Positions 51,263-61,205 of a DNA stretch of 64,000 nt are shown piece after piece. The stretch lies in contig NZ_AP028879.1 in NCBI RefSeq assembly GCF_036511935.1, positions 1 to 64,000 on the forward strand, read 5' to 3'. This stretch comes from Marinobacter nanhaiticus D15-8W (GTDB lineage Bacteria > Pseudomonadota > Gammaproteobacteria > Pseudomonadales > Oleiphilaceae). The position numbers and the translations under genes are program-made. The notes under the pieces were generated by a model. The model did not search any database. It was not told the origin of the DNA and saw only the letters and a list, made by a program, of their open reading frames with translations. Each line of letters starts with the position of its first letter. Within the stretch, counting starts at the first letter, position 1.

Positions 51263-53374
51263 TCATCGAGGCTTCGACCCGGCGATCAGACGTTCAAATA
51301 GGGCCTCGGCCGACATGGGTTCGCCCAGAAAATGCCCCTATGCGAAGTCACACCCGGTGGTTCTTAACCATTGGTATTGCGCAACGGTTTCAACGCCCTC
51401 GGCAATGACTTGCAAACCGAGCTTATGCGCCATGACGACGATGGCTTCAGCAATAATTCGCTCATCATGATCATCAACCGACAGCGCGATGAACGACGGA
51501 TCGATCTTCAAGTATTTGATGCCGTATCGCCGCAGGGCCGCCAGGGAAGAGACGCCGGTGCCGTAGTCGTCGAGGGCGAGCTGCAGCCCGCCGGCCCGAA
51601 TTTGGTCGCAGCGCTCGGCGAGTCCTTGGGCCTCGTTCAGAAAGACGCGCTCGGTCAATTCAACGACGGCGCCGACGCCGGCCTTGGCCAAGCGTTCCAG
51701 GTGTGCTTGCCAGCGCTTTTGCGAGTCGGTGTTGAGAAAAGTCTCAGAGGAGATATTGATGGTGACAGGTATCGAACGGTTAGCGGCCTTCCGCCAATGC
51801 TCGGACTGGACCGCGATTTCAGCAATCAACCAATCTTCCAAGTCGCCCATAGTGCCGCTCTCTACCGCCAGTTCCAGGAACTGACCGGGACGTAAGAGTC
51901 CCAGCTCGGGATGCGCCCAGCGGAGCAAGGCCTCCGCTTTGACGACGCGGCGGGTCGCAACGTCAACGATGGGCTGGTAAAACAGCCGAAGTTCTCCCTG
52001 TTCCCGCGCCGAGCGTAGACCTTGAATGAGCGTCTGGCGAGGTAGCGCGGTGGTATGGCCGATGTCCGTATAGAAACAGACCTGATTCCGGCCGGATTGC
52101 TTGGCGAAGTACATGGCCTTGTCCGCGCACCTCAGCAGCTGTTTCGGCGTAATCGCATCCTGCGGGAACTGCGTGATGCCGATACTTCCCGAGATGCGCG
52201 TCAAGCCGGCACCTAAATGAAAGGGCAAGGCCAGCTCGGTGAGCATCGTGTGGGCGAGCTCAAGGAGCGGTTCACGGTCGCCAATATCCAGGAGAGCGAC
52301 GGTAAATTCGTCACCGCTCAGACGTGCCACGGTGTCGCTTTTCCGCACGCAGGCTTCAATGCGCTCGGCCGCTTGTTTGAGAAGTCGATCCCCCACATCG
52401 TGGCCATACTGGTCGTTAACTTCCTTGAAGCGGTCGAGATCGATGAAAAACAGCGCGAGAGGGGCGTCGGTTCGTTCGGCGTGCGCGACATGCTGGCCCA
52501 GGCGATCGCGAAAGAGCCGGCGGTTTGGCAAATTCGTTAACGAATCGTAGTTGGCGTGTCGCCACGCCTGAGCTTCCGCCGCTCGACGTTCGGTGACATC
52601 ATGCGCAATGCCCGAAATCGCCTCGACGTCTCCCTGGTCACCCAGCACAGGCGCATAAACATACTCCAGTGTTTTCGTGTGTCCCGAGGGCAGCGTCGTG
52701 CGGATCTCGCCGTGCTGCTGTTCTCGCTCGTGGACGATCCGGCGTAACCGGTCAGGCGCAAGGCTGTCGGTCGGTAGCCCTATTTCAGCGGCATGTTCAC
52801 CAATCAACGCCTGTGGCGCGACGCCGCACAGTTCGCTCATGGCCTGATTCACATAGTTGAAGCGGCCTTCGAGATCCAGGATATAGCAGGGATCGGGCAA
52901 GGCCGTGAGCATGGCCTGATAGCGGCGGTCGCCACTTTCCTTATCGTACACGTAACGCTCGATGGATTCGGCCAGCGCATCGTCGATCGCCCGGTGGAAT
53001 CGCGTAAGTTCTTCGAGCGCCGGGGCTGCTGAGGGGGACGCGGCGTCCCACAATTCGATAACGGTCGTTCGCAGAGCACGAAACTCGGCGGTCACCTGAA
53101 GCAGATCCACTCCTAAATCATACCGTTGCGCACCATGCACATGCGCCCACGACTGGGTGGGTGTTGGTGACTGGAAGTCCGTGAATGTCACGCCCGGTTC
53201 GGTTGCAGGCCTTGGCAACTGCATTGCCTGGGCAATCCCCTGGATGACCTGCCGAATATGATTGATTAGTTCGTTACGCGTAAAATCCCTGTCAGGTAAA
53301 ATCGTCTGCGCATTGCGGATCCACTGGCGTAGAAGTGGTTCCATGTTGTCCAGGATAAATTCGTTCAACTGCAT
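51263..53374 (-). pseudogene. PAS-GGDEF-EAL gene cut by an amber codon near its 3' end
   Basis: The intact frame runs to a TAG at 51338-51340 and gives 678 residues: an RsbRD-N-like helical domain (LNEFILDNMEPLLRQWI), a PAS domain (~160-280), GGDEF with SGDEF (ARLSGDEFTVAL) and EAL with KAEALLRW. After the TAG the same frame continues GHFLGEPMSAEALFERLIAGSKPR to a TGA at 51263. The paralogue at 62425 reads ...CDYAQGHFLDEP, so a CAG for Gln became TAG. The lost end follows the last catalytic region, so partial function cannot be excluded. The ATG at 53374 is preferred, with GGGAG upstream. Confidence 0.8.
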
Positions 53375-53691
53375 CGCCAATGGCTCCCGATTCAAAGCAG
53401 ATGGTGGACAGTGAGCGGGCCATCGACATGGTCGGATGGCTAGCGCCTCTGGAACAAGCTGGGCAGACACGGTTAGGTCGGCTCATGCAAGGGAGACGCT
53501 GACTTTGCCTGCTCCCGGCTCACGCTTGACAATGCAATCTAATGGTTATTTATTGAAATTAAAGCCATTTCGGAATATTGGGGTGGGTGTCCAGTGATTG
53601 TCGTGCGACGAGCGAATAAAATGCAGGCGCACCCTGACGGGTGGGAAGAAGCGTTTCTTGCCCTTTTGCTGTGTGAAGTGCCCGCGCGAAC

Positions 53692-54480
53692 TCATCCGTT
53701 ATCCGTCGAGCCCGTGGACCGGGTGTTTGGTAGGCGTTCCTGCTGGGTTATGTAGGTGCCATCAAAGCAATAGGTCTCGGCTAGCGCTTCCCAGTCCGTC
53801 AGATAAATCGTGCCCGAATGCACTTCCAGCAGATTCAATGCTTCCATGCCTTTTATGATTCGGTTGACATGGACGTTTGACAGCCCCAAGGCGGCACCGA
53901 TTTCCGGCTGTGTTAACGGTATGGGTTTTACCGCCGCGTTGTCGGGCAGAACGTGCTGGGTACGTAGCGTCAATTCGCACAGCAGGTGAGCGAGCTTAAA
54001 GTCGCCGGGTCTTGCCGCGACACTCACAAACCGTTCACGCTGGATACGTTCACTGGCCAGCTTCATGAGGGAGAAGGCGCGCCGCAGACTGTCGCTTTCG
54101 GCCAAAAGCGCCTCCAAGGCCACGGCCTGTAGGTTAATGACCGTTGTTCCTGTCAAACACTTGAGAGTGACCCCCGAGGTCCTTTCAAGATGGCTGTTGA
54201 TGGACGAGATGTCGCCGGGCAACAGGAACTCGACAATGCACGTCTTGCCGTCTTCGGTGATGATTTCCTGAGCGACCGTTCCCTCGGCAATGGCGTACAC
54301 ATCGTTTGAAAGATGCCCTTTTTTGATCAGCAGGTCGCCACGTCTATGGTGCTGACATTGGTAAACGACGCTTTTCAACTGACAGGCCTCGGCTGTCGAA
54401 ATATCGGCATAGCGCTGTAAGCGACGCAGGAAAGGGGCTAGGTAGGCATCGAGGTTGGAAGCGCGACTAGCGGACGACAT
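53692..54480 (-). CDS. Crp/Fnr-family transcription regulator
   Basis: A 262-residue protein with a cyclic-nucleotide-binding-type beta roll (~25-140; HHRRGDLLIKKGHLSNDVYAIAEGTVAQE, VEFLLPGDISSINSHL) and a winged helix (~175-240; LTQPEIGAALGLSNVHVNRIIKGMEALNLLEV). There is no Fnr-type Cys cluster at the N-terminus and the cAMP-pocket residues are not evident, so the ligand is unknown. The ATG at 54480 has AAGGGTACCT upstream. It is a single gene. The 730 bp to the next gene (54481-55211) show no supportable coding sequence. Confidence 0.88.
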   Translation of the reverse strand: MSSASRASNLDAYLAPFLRRLQRYADISTAEACQLKSVVYQCQHHRRGDLLIKKGHLSNDVYAIAEGTVAQEIITEDGKTCIVEFLLPGDISSINSHLERTSGVTLKCLTGTTVINLQAVALEALLAESDSLRRAFSLMKLASERIQRERFVSVAARPGDFKLAHLLCELTLRTQHVLPDNAAVKPIPLTQPEIGAALGLSNVHVNRIIKGMEALNLLEVHSGTIYLTDWEALAETYCFDGTYITQQERLPNTRSTGSTDNG

Positions 54481-55211
54481 AGGTACCCTTAAAACAGGAC
54501 AAGTAAAAGCAATGGCCAGTATGGCCTTGTCTGGTGAGGGTCCGTCCTCCATATTCGCGCGTGTATCAAGCGCTTGTGCGGCCCAGTTATTAGGGCTCGT
54601 TGTTAATCGCCTCCGTCAGTTAAAGTACACTCAACACGTTTACGGTCGCGGTGCAGAAAACCAAGGATCAGGGCTAATGAATCGCAATTCTGCCGGGTGG
54701 GATTTTGTCAGTTTAGTCTGCCCAACGCCTTAACATAGAGTGGCAATATATGATTAATTGATGGGGCGAGGGTAAGCGACTCGTGGAATTGAGGGCTTTT
54801 GGCAGCTGGGCTGCATGGCCCTGTTGCTGGCATCGGTTGCGTGTCGTTGGAAGGCTTTACCTGACTTTCCGATCAGGACTTGGAGGTTGGAATTAGGCGC
54901 CTGCAACTGATTAGACGAAGAAACGGCCCATGGCCAAAACATTGGCCAGATTTGCGATTCAGTACGGTTCCTGGGCCGTCAAAGGTCGAGGCGTGGGGGT
55001 AGGGCGGTGCCTGCTCCCGGGGAAGGGCTGTTGTCAATAGCGCCTTCGGACCGGGCCAATAGCTCTTTCGGGCTAGTTGAGAGTGTCAGCCGGGGCATGG
55101 CTTTAAAAGGCGAATCCGCAAATAAGGGGATATCAAACGGTCTGGCAGGAACCAGTTTGATATCCAAACGGGCAGACGACCGCCGTGTTGCTAATCGTTA
55201 CAACAGCTTTT

Positions 55212-56723
55212 TCAACGCCTGTATTCGGCGATAAATTGGCGCATGTCATCGACCAGGTCCTCAAGCGCGGTCGCGGTGGCATTGACGCGTTGGGCCTCTT
55301 CAAGCACCTCGCGATTCTGGCCAGCCGCCTGCTGGAGGCTCTGGTTAATATCCAAAGAGGCTGCGGCCTGCTGTTCAGCGGACGCGGCGATTTGATAGTT
55401 CATCTCGGTGACCTTTGCAATCGCCGTTTCTATGTGTTGAATGGCATCGCCCGTTTGCCGGATGGATTCGCTGGTATCCAAGGATTGGCTTTGGCCCTGT
55501 TCAATCGCCGAAAGCGCCGCCTGCGCCCGCTCTGCCAGGGTCTCAATCGTCTGCCGGATATCTTGGGTAAACTCCTGTGTTCGGCGGGAGAGGGTGCGTA
55601 CCTCATCAGCGACGACCGCGAAGCCTCGGCCCTGCTCGCCCGCCCGTGCGGCTTCAATAGCCGCATTGAGGGCCAGCAGGTTGGTTTGTTCGGAAATGTC
55701 GTCAATCGAGCCAATGACCTGGCTGATCGTCGCGACATTTTTGACAACCGAGTCAACCGTGTCGGCGGAGGCTTCCAACGATCGATTGGTCGCCTCGGTC
55801 AGGTCAATCGACTGCTGGATTCGGGAGCGGCCTTCTGCGGCATGCCGATAGGCGAGGTCCGAGGCTTCGGACGCCACCTGCGCGTTGGCCGCGACCGCCT
55901 GAACGGTGGTCGTCATCTGCTCGGTCGCAGAGGCGGCCTTTGCCGTTTCGGCACTCTGGGCTTCCAAAACCGTATGCGTGCCATCGCTCAGTGAGCTCAG
56001 CGTCGCCGCGTTAGTGTTGACGCGTTCGGCGAGGCTACCGACCCGTTCGATCAATGTCCCAAATTGTCCAATTAAGTCGTTGAACGACGACACCGTGATA
56101 TCGTCAGTTCGACCGTGTAGTCGAAGCGTCAAATCCTTGTCCTGACGAAACTTCTCCACCAGACCGATCATCGCGTGAGACGTCTGTCGCTCGCGTCCGA
56201 GGTTCACGGCAAAATAGATGAGGATGCCTGCTTCAAAAACAACGAAGGCGGCGTGAAGAAACGCAATGGACCAACTGCATCCATAGTTGAACACCATCAG
56301 CGGCAGTCCACCCATGGAGGCTTCATTGAGCTGGAGCGCCGTCAGCACCAGGTGATGTAAGGCAATGAGTCCGGCCGCTGCGACGATAGGCAGCCAGTCC
56401 CGGTAAGCCGTGACGATGGCCAGCGCCGCGAAGATATGAAAGTGCATTTCAATGCGCCCAAGTTGGGCCTGAATCATAATCGCGGAAAGCATCATCAGCA
56501 CGGCTGCGGCGATGACCGAGAAGCCTCGGGTGCCCCTGAGGAGACCATAGCCAAGTGAGGCAAGGACGCTCGCAATGATGACGCCGGTAATGGCAAAGGC
56601 CTGTGTGCCATACCCGGCGGGCACCCAGAGTGCGACTACCGGTATGTGGGCGATGATGATAAACAGCAGCTGGCGATCTGTTCTGAGACGTTCGCGCTGG
56701 GAGTAGGAGTATGTGTGGCTCAT
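55212..56723 (-). CDS. Chemoreceptor with polytopic membrane sensor
   Basis: A 503-residue methyl-accepting protein. The first ~190 residues form about six hydrophobic segments, with the motif [19 protein letters not shown], so ligand sensing probably occurs within or at the membrane. No separate periplasmic domain is seen. The cytoplasmic part carries [32 protein letters not shown]. Its start overlaps the end of the Sco1-like gene by 4 bp. Overlap with a copper/thiol protein suggests that the receptor senses a redox, copper or respiratory signal; this is inference. Confidence 0.88.
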   Translation of the reverse strand: MSHTYSYSQRERLRTDRQLLFIIIAHIPVVALWVPAGYGTQAFAITGVIIASVLASLGYGLLRGTRGFSVIAAAVLMMLSAIMIQAQLGRIEMHFHIFAALAIVTAYRDWLPIVAAAGLIALHHLVLTALQLNEASMGGLPLMVFNYGCSWSIAFLHAAFVVFEAGILIYFAVNLGRERQTSHAMIGLVEKFRQDKDLTLRLHGRTDDITVSSFNDLIGQFGTLIERVGSLAERVNTNAATLSSLSDGTHTVLEAQSAETAKAASATEQMTTTVQAVAANAQVASEASDLAYRHAAEGRSRIQQSIDLTEATNRSLEASADTVDSVVKNVATISQVIGSIDDISEQTNLLALNAAIEAARAGEQGRGFAVVADEVRTLSRRTQEFTQDIRQTIETLAERAQAALSAIEQGQSQSLDTSESIRQTGDAIQHIETAIAKVTEMNYQIAASAEQQAAASLDINQSLQQAAGQNREVLEEAQRVNATATALEDLVDDMRQFIAEYRR

Positions 56724-57301
56724 TTTTCGCTCAGACCCGAAGGTCTTACCTCAGCGATCAGGCGATGCATATCCGCTTGCACCCGTCCTAAATCTAAGTT
56801 GGAGGTGGGATAAACCAGGACCTTGCGGCCCGCCTTGGTTACCACATGTAAGAACGCGCTGTGATCGAGATTGTCCGGTGTGGGCGCGCCGCCGACGTTT
56901 GCGTGGTACGCGTGCGCTAACCGCCTTGCCGCCGCCTCGTTTTCCGGCAGGATAAGGCGGAAATTCGGCCCAAAATGTTCCAGGGTAAGGGCAAGCGATC
57001 CGTCTTTGTCTCGCGAAGGCATCAAGCTGACAAAGACGTAGTGAATGGGGAGGTCAGTCAGCCGTTGGCTGAGCTTGTAGAGATTTGCAAGCTGTGGCGG
57101 ACAGACGTCGTCGCAGTGTCCGTAGCCAAAGAAGACAACGCTAATCTCACTGGTATCGAGCGGTGGCACCTCGATATCGGTGCGGAAGCCGTAGTACCCC
57201 GACTGGTTCGAGAGCGCCGGTAGCAGTGGCAGCGATGCCATGGCGAGAGCGCAGGCAAGCAAAAGCATAAAGCAGCGTAAAATGTACTTCGAGCGGCTCA
57301 T
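56720..57301 (-). CDS. SCO1/SenC-family protein
   Basis: A 193-residue protein with an N-terminal membrane anchor (~8-30) and a thioredoxin-like fold. The copper motif GHCDDVCPP has Cys63 and Cys67, and DHSAFLHV provides the third ligand His147. SCO proteins insert copper into the CuA site of cytochrome oxidase or act as thiol reductases. No oxidase genes are nearby; the gene is instead translated in overlap with a chemoreceptor, an unusual pairing. No ribosome binding site other than a CGTGGAG-like stretch just upstream. Confidence 0.88.
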   Translation of the reverse strand: MSRSKYILRCFMLLLACALAMASLPLLPALSNQSGYYGFRTDIEVPPLDTSEISVVFFGYGHCDDVCPPQLANLYKLSQRLTDLPIHYVFVSLMPSRDKDGSLALTLEHFGPNFRLILPENEAAARRLAHAYHANVGGAPTPDNLDHSAFLHVVTKAGRKVLVYPTSNLDLGRVQADMHRLIAEVRPSGLSEK

Positions 57302-57532
57302 CGTGGAGCGAACACCAATTCACGTTATAGACTAACTGGATTAAAGCGATTGAATACGTCGTACGGGGCGGAACGGATCAGTCCACATTGGTTGTGCCAC
57401 GCCTTAAGCAGAGCGTTCGTAAATCACCGGCACCGAAAACAGCCGGAGAATAGCTTGAAACGCCAATGGGTAAGCATGCGTAGAACTCCCGATGTTGAGC
57501 CCGTACAGCAGGGCGGTGTTGGGGGATTCGGG

Positions 57533-57940
57533 CTAAGCTTCCGTCTCGATGACGGTGATACTGCGCCGTTGTCGGACAAGCGTGAAGTGTCTTCTACGTG
57601 AGGGAGGAGGCTTGATGGGTTTAGTGGATTTCAAAACCGCTTGCGCCTTTCGCTGTTCCGGGACTCCCGATGTGTCGCTGAAGACACCGCCAAAGAGCAT
57701 CCTACAGTACAGCTCAAGCGTCGCCATGCTGTTTTCGATCCGCAGAATGCCCTCATTGCGCAATTCGACGCCAAAATACCGGACTCCTGTTTCAGAGTGT
57801 GCTTCGTACAGCGTTACATCGCCATACGACTGAATGGCACTACCAATACAAAAGATAACTGTGGCCCTCCTGTCAGCGCAGCGATTACCCATTTCACTGT
57901 CAATTGTGGCTTTTGGTGGCCAGTCAAAGACTGAACTCAT
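57533..57940 (-). CDS. Hypothetical protein sharing a small domain with the 61894 gene
   Basis: A protein of ~135 residues. The segment AIQSYGDVTLYEAHSETGVRYFGVELRNEGILRIENSMATLELYCRMLFG matches, at about half of positions, the protein encoded at 61894 (VIRAYDDATLFQAHSADESIYFVLAL...GILRVESSLEVLESYYGMLIG). The C-terminus is basic (SRRRHFTLVRQRRS). The start is uncertain: ATG 57940 or 57892. No known family recognised. The shared ~48-residue unit may be a small sensor or binding domain. Confidence 0.5.
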   Translation of the reverse strand: MSSVFDWPPKATIDSEMGNRCADRRATVIFCIGSAIQSYGDVTLYEAHSETGVRYFGVELRNEGILRIENSMATLELYCRMLFGGVFSDTSGVPEQRKAQAVLKSTKPIKPPPSRRRHFTLVRQRRSITVIETEA

Positions 57941-58034
57941 CCGGAACCCGGTCTTTAAACGGTATCGGACCCACCGCCTTCCTATACACACGCCGGCAAA
58001 AGACGAAAGGTTCCCTTAGTTGTCAGGGTTCGCA

Positions 58035-58290
58035 ATTGTCTGCCGAAGCACTAGAGACTTTTAATAGTATCGAACAAGCCGTCGAGCGTATTCGGGATGT
58101 GTCGACGCGAACGGCCAGTGCGGCCGAAGAACAGCACTCGGTCAACGAGGATATCAACCGCAATATCGTCACCGTCAATAATTCTGCGAACCAGATAACC
58201 GATGTTTCGAAAACTCTTGAAGAGCTTTGCGCTAACCAATCAAGTCTCAACCTTCGCTTGACGAAATTGGTCGCGAGGTTCAGAACCTGA
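58035..58290 (+). pseudogene. C-terminal fragment of a chemoreceptor
   Basis: SAEALETFNSIEQAVERIRDVSTRTASAAEEQHSVNEDINRNIVTVNNSANQ is the distal adaptation helix of a methyl-accepting protein, ending ARFRT. The sensor, HAMP and signalling tip are missing, and preceding codons are unrelated. It is a relic of a third chemoreceptor gene, located next to transposase sequence that probably caused the deletion. Confidence 0.7.
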
Positions 58291-58364
58291 TTGTGGAGTG
58301 GTTCAGTGATTCCGGACCAACGTCGGTGGTAAGGCCGCCACCATAAACGAGGTGTCTGATTCCT

Positions 58365-58457
58365 GGGTTCAAGCAGGAAGCAGCCAACCTCGTGCTGGAC
58401 CAAGGTTTCACCATTCCCGAGGCCAGTATGTCCCTAAGCGTGGGTGAGAGTGTCATT
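58365..58457 (+). pseudogene. OrfA fragment of a second IS3/IS911-like element
   Basis: PGFKQEAANLVLDQGFTIPEASMSLSVGES is the helix-turn-helix start of an IS911-type OrfA (compare TPEFKxEAxxLVLDQGxS). It is cut off exactly where the intact IS3-family element begins at 58458, so one insertion sequence landed in another. The rest of this older element is not found to the right of the insertion. Confidence 0.6.
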
Positions 58458-58531
58458 TGTAAACACCCCCTAAAATCGGTGCATGCGTAATTAGAGTTCT
58501 CCGGCCTACAATGAGGCAAACGGAGAGCAGC

Positions 58532-58798
58532 ATGAAGAAATCACGGTACAGCGAGTCCCAGATCGTCAAGATCCTGAAGGAGGTCGAGGGCGGTCGCCTG
58601 GTCAAGGAAGTCTGTCGGGAGTACGGCATCTCCGACGCGACCTACTACAACTGGAAAGCCAAGTACGGTGGCATGGAAGCTTCTGACGTGAAGCGCCTCA
58701 AAGAGCTTGAAGAGGAAAACCGCCGGCTCAAGCAGATGTACGCCGAGTTGAGCCTGGATCACAAACTGTTGAAGGATGTGATCGAAAAAAAGCTGTAA
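58532..58798 (+). CDS. IS3-family OrfA
   Basis: An 88-residue DNA-binding protein starting MKKSRYSESQIVKILKEVEGG, with helix-turn-helix CREYGISDATYYNWKAKYGGM and a leucine zipper (KRLKELEEENRRLKQMYAELSLDH). GGAGAG precedes the ATG; an ATG seven codons earlier is also in frame. The A7G run near its end can shift ribosomes -1 into orfB to make the full transposase. Confidence 0.88.
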   Translation: MKKSRYSESQIVKILKEVEGGRLVKEVCREYGISDATYYNWKAKYGGMEASDVKRLKELEEENRRLKQMYAELSLDHKLLKDVIEKKL

Positions 58799-58821
58799 AG
58801 CCAGCCGTTCGACGAGAACTG

Positions 58822-59643
58822 GTGGATTACCTCAAGCAGGCTCACGGCATCAGCGTTCGCAGAGCCTGCCGAATCGCTGGCATCAGTGACTCTGTGTATC
58901 GGTACCAGCCCGATACCGCCCGTGATGAGCCGGTGATTGCAGCGCTTCAGAGCGCCACTGAACGCTACCCTGCCTACGGCTTCAGCAAGCTGTTCAAGGT
59001 GCTGCGTCGATGGGGGCATGCCTGGAATCACAAGCGGGTCTATCGACTGTACCGCGCGCTCAACCTGAACAAGCGACGACGAGGTAAGAAGCGGCTTCCA
59101 ACCCGAAATCCCGAACCGCTGGCCGTCCCCAGCACAGCGAATCACTGCTGGTCCATGGATTTCATGAGCGACAGTCTGTTCTGTGGTCGCCGGTTCCGAA
59201 CGTTCAATGTGGTGGATGACTTCAACCGGGAGATCCTTGCCATCGAGATTGACCTGAACCTGCCAGCACCGAGGGTCATCCGGGTCCTGGAGCGCATCAT
59301 CGCCTGGCGAGGTTACCCGGCCAGACTACGTATGGATAACGGCCCGGAGTTCATCTCCATCGCCTTGGCAGACTGGGCAGAAAAGCACGCTATCGCGTTG
59401 GAATTTATCAAGCCCGGTAAGCCGACCCAGAACTCCTACGTGGAGCGCTTCAACCGCACTTACCGGGACGAGATCCTGAATATGTATGTCTTCCGGAATC
59501 TCACCGAAGTCCGGCAGCGGACCGAGTCGTGGATGGCCGAATACAACGATGAACGTCCCCACGATTCACTGGAAGACCTGACGCCATGGGAATATCTGGC
59601 GAGACACCAACAGACGGAAAACTCTAATCAGCGGTGCAACTAA
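58822..59643 (+). CDS. IS3-family OrfB (DDE transposase)
   Basis: The frame has a GTG at 58822 but is likely expressed as an OrfA-OrfB fusion by -1 frameshift. It contains the DDE triad: WSMDFMSDSL, LRMDNGPEF and NSYVERFNRTYRDE, plus HTH-like GISVRRACRIAGISDSVYRYQ. It is full length, with no internal stop, so the element may be active. Confidence 0.9.
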   Translation: MDYLKQAHGISVRRACRIAGISDSVYRYQPDTARDEPVIAALQSATERYPAYGFSKLFKVLRRWGHAWNHKRVYRLYRALNLNKRRRGKKRLPTRNPEPLAVPSTANHCWSMDFMSDSLFCGRRFRTFNVVDDFNREILAIEIDLNLPAPRVIRVLERIIAWRGYPARLRMDNGPEFISIALADWAEKHAIALEFIKPGKPTQNSYVERFNRTYRDEILNMYVFRNLTEVRQRTESWMAEYNDERPHDSLEDLTPWEYLARHQQTENSNQRCN

Positions 59644-59709
59644 AAGCGGGATGTTTACACACTGATGAGAGGTGTGCTTTTGTAAACAGATACATAGAGG
59701 AATTTTGTA

Positions 59710-59880
59710 ATGGCAACTAACAAGCCGTATGGAGATAACCGAAGGCAGGGAGCTGTTCGAGACCGGTCACAGTTTCGTATGCCCTCAGGAAACTGGGCAA
59801 AGCGAGATGCAGATACAGGACGGATAATGGACGTAAAGCAGGACGGTAAGCCGTTTAAGGGGGTTAGGCGAGAAAAGTAG
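59710..59880 (+). CDS. Small basic conserved protein, copy 2
   Basis: A 56-residue protein MATNKPYGDNRRQGAVRDRS...GNWAKRDADTGRIMDVK...KPFKGVRREK. It is about 60 percent identical by eye to the protein at 34909. GAGG lies nine bases before the ATG. Unlike copy 1 there is no DUF1508 gene next to it. It begins 50 bp after the insertion sequence. Confidence 0.75.
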   Translation: MATNKPYGDNRRQGAVRDRSQFRMPSGNWAKRDADTGRIMDVKQDGKPFKGVRREK

Positions 59881-60076
59881 GCACTGACGCCACATCAATG
59901 CCTACTTAGATTGATGGACACTCAGTTCGCCACAAACTGATGTGTCGGCCTTATGTGAGGAGGATCCAAGCCCTATCGACACAAAGCTCTCATCACAAGC
60001 GCGTTGAAGCTTAGACGGTAGCATCGATCTTTTCAAGGAATCCCTCCTCTCCACTAATTTTTCAGGAGGAGAGCAA

Positions 60077-60175
60077 ATGGCTAAACCGAAAACTATACGA
60101 GTTAGCAACTACCGTCGTTTTCGCTTTGGGCGCTGGGAAAGCGTCATTACACATTGGCGCTCGGCGCCAGCTTGA
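60077..60175 (+). CDS. 32-residue basic peptide
   Basis: MAKPKTIRVSNYRRFRFGRWES... has a very strong ribosome binding site (AGGAGGAGAGCAA) before its ATG and is followed six bases later by a terminator hairpin. This frame is too short for most gene finders. The Arg/Tyr-rich sequence is reminiscent of short conserved ORFs seen beside small basic genes, but its role is unknown. Confidence 0.6.
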   Translation: MAKPKTIRVSNYRRFRFGRWESVITHWRSAPA

Positions 60176-60180
60176 AGACT

Positions 60181-60212
60181 AGGGGAACTTTATGGAAGAG
60201 GTTCCCCTATTT
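60181..60212 (+). terminator. Terminator after the 32-residue ORF
   Basis: AGGGGAAC (60181-60188) and GTTCCCCT (60201-60208) form an 8-bp stem followed by ATTTT. Placement right after the small ORF supports that the ORF is expressed. Confidence 0.65.
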
Positions 60213-60384
60213 TCACAAATGATCAGACACGCCATACAGGTACAGGTCATCCGCCTGCTGCATCAGGCAACGACGCTCTGGCGACCGTGCCGGTAAGATA
60301 TCGAGCCGGCGACGGAGGTCGACCAGAACTTCGGAAGCGAGCTGCTTTCCAGCCAAGCACCATATCCCTCTGCTGGGCATTCAT
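60213..60384 (-). pseudogene. Frameshifted N-terminal fragment of a Mu/Tn7-like transposase (tentative)
   Basis: From ATG 60384 the sequence reads MNAQQRDMVL, and after a frameshift continues KQLASEVLVDLRRRLDILPARSPERRCLMQQADDLYLYGVSDHL to a stop. The RSPERRxL...YGVS pattern resembles the N-terminal helical part of some DDE integrase/transposase proteins. The catalytic part is absent. AGGAGG lies upstream of the ATG. Assignment is tentative. Confidence 0.35.
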
Positions 60385-60443
60385 GTCCCTGGGTGCGCCT
60401 CCTTTGAGGACTGCCTTGGCGCTTCAGTCACTGAATAGTGCGT

Positions 60444-61028
60444 TTACTCTGGTTGCTCCGACACGGCCGTGTGGGTTTGCTTCAAATACTGATAGAGGGT
60501 TTCACGGCTGATACCGTACTCCCGGGCCAGCTGAGCCTTGGACTCTCCCGCGAGGGCACGCCGGCACACTTCATGCGCCTGGTCGGCGGATAGTGCCCGG
60601 CGTCGCCCCCGATAAGCGCCCCGGCGTTTCGCCAGGGCAATGCCTTCACGCTGGCGTTCCCGAATCAAGGCGCGTTCGAACTCGGCAAAGGCTCCCATGA
60701 CCGACAACATCAGGTTGGCCATGGGCGAATCCTCGCCCGTGAACGCTAAATGCTCTTTGACGAATTCGATCTTCACGCCTCGCGCGGTTAAGGCCTGGAC
60801 GATACTTCTGAGGTCGTCGAGGTTGCGGGCTAAGCGATCCATGCTATGAACCACCACGGTATCGCCGTCCCGGGCAAAACGAAGCAACTGATCCAGTTCG
60901 GGGCGGTGTACATCCTTCCCGGACGCCTTGTCGACAAACACACGATCCAGTTCGGCGTGCTCCAACTGGCGCTCTGGATTCTGATCGAAACTGCTGACGC
61001 GGACATAACCGATGCGTTGGCCGTGCAA
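60444..61028 (-). CDS. tnpR: Serine recombinase, Tn3-family resolvase
   Basis: A 194-residue recombinase. The catalytic motif is YVRVSSFDQNPERQLE (Ser12 if TTG at 61028 is the start, which has CAGGAG six bases upstream and fits the usual resolvase N-terminus). Other hallmarks are DGDTVVVHSMDRLARNLDDLR, FTGEDSPMANLMLSVMGAFAEFERALIRERQREGIALAK and a C-terminal helix-turn-helix (AQLAREYGISRETLYQYLK). It resolves cointegrates at a res site, probably in the 61029-61200 space. No tnpA or 38-bp inverted repeat is visible, so the transposon is incomplete or the resolvase serves multimer resolution. Confidence 0.9.
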   Translation of the reverse strand: MHGQRIGYVRVSSFDQNPERQLEHAELDRVFVDKASGKDVHRPELDQLLRFARDGDTVVVHSMDRLARNLDDLRSIVQALTARGVKIEFVKEHLAFTGEDSPMANLMLSVMGAFAEFERALIRERQREGIALAKRRGAYRGRRRALSADQAHEVCRRALAGESKAQLAREYGISRETLYQYLKQTHTAVSEQPE

Positions 61029-61200
61029 TGTGAACTCCTGAAGTAAACTGTCAGGAAAAACTCTATGAGCCTTGACGACAGGTGTCAATTAACTCTTGGA
61101 GCGACTCTATTCTGACGGCTCTGGTAAGCTATTCCTGACGCCCGGTTAGGGTACAGTTCAAACTGACAGCGTGATCTCAATAAAACCACGGTGGAGTGAC
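61029..61200. promoter_or_regulatory. Candidate res site upstream of tnpR
   Basis: The divergent gap holds repeated CTGACAG/CTGACGCC-type words (near 61050, 61113, 61135 and 61165), on both sides of an AT-rich centre. Resolvase genes usually have such a three-subsite res locus directly upstream. I could not delimit the subsites exactly. Confidence 0.35.
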
Positions 61201-61205
61201 AGGAC

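Larger units (their letters stand above)
58458..59659 (+). mobile_element. Intact IS3-family insertion sequence (IS407-like), 1202 bp
   Basis: The ends TGTAAACACCCC (from 58458) and its counterpart read inward from 59659 (TGTAAACATCCC) form terminal inverted repeats with one mismatch in 12. Inside are orfA and orfB in a -1 frame relation with an A7G slip site at 58785-58792. Flanking four bases CATT and CACT are similar but not identical, so no exact target duplication is seen. It inserted into an older IS remnant. Confidence 0.85.
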
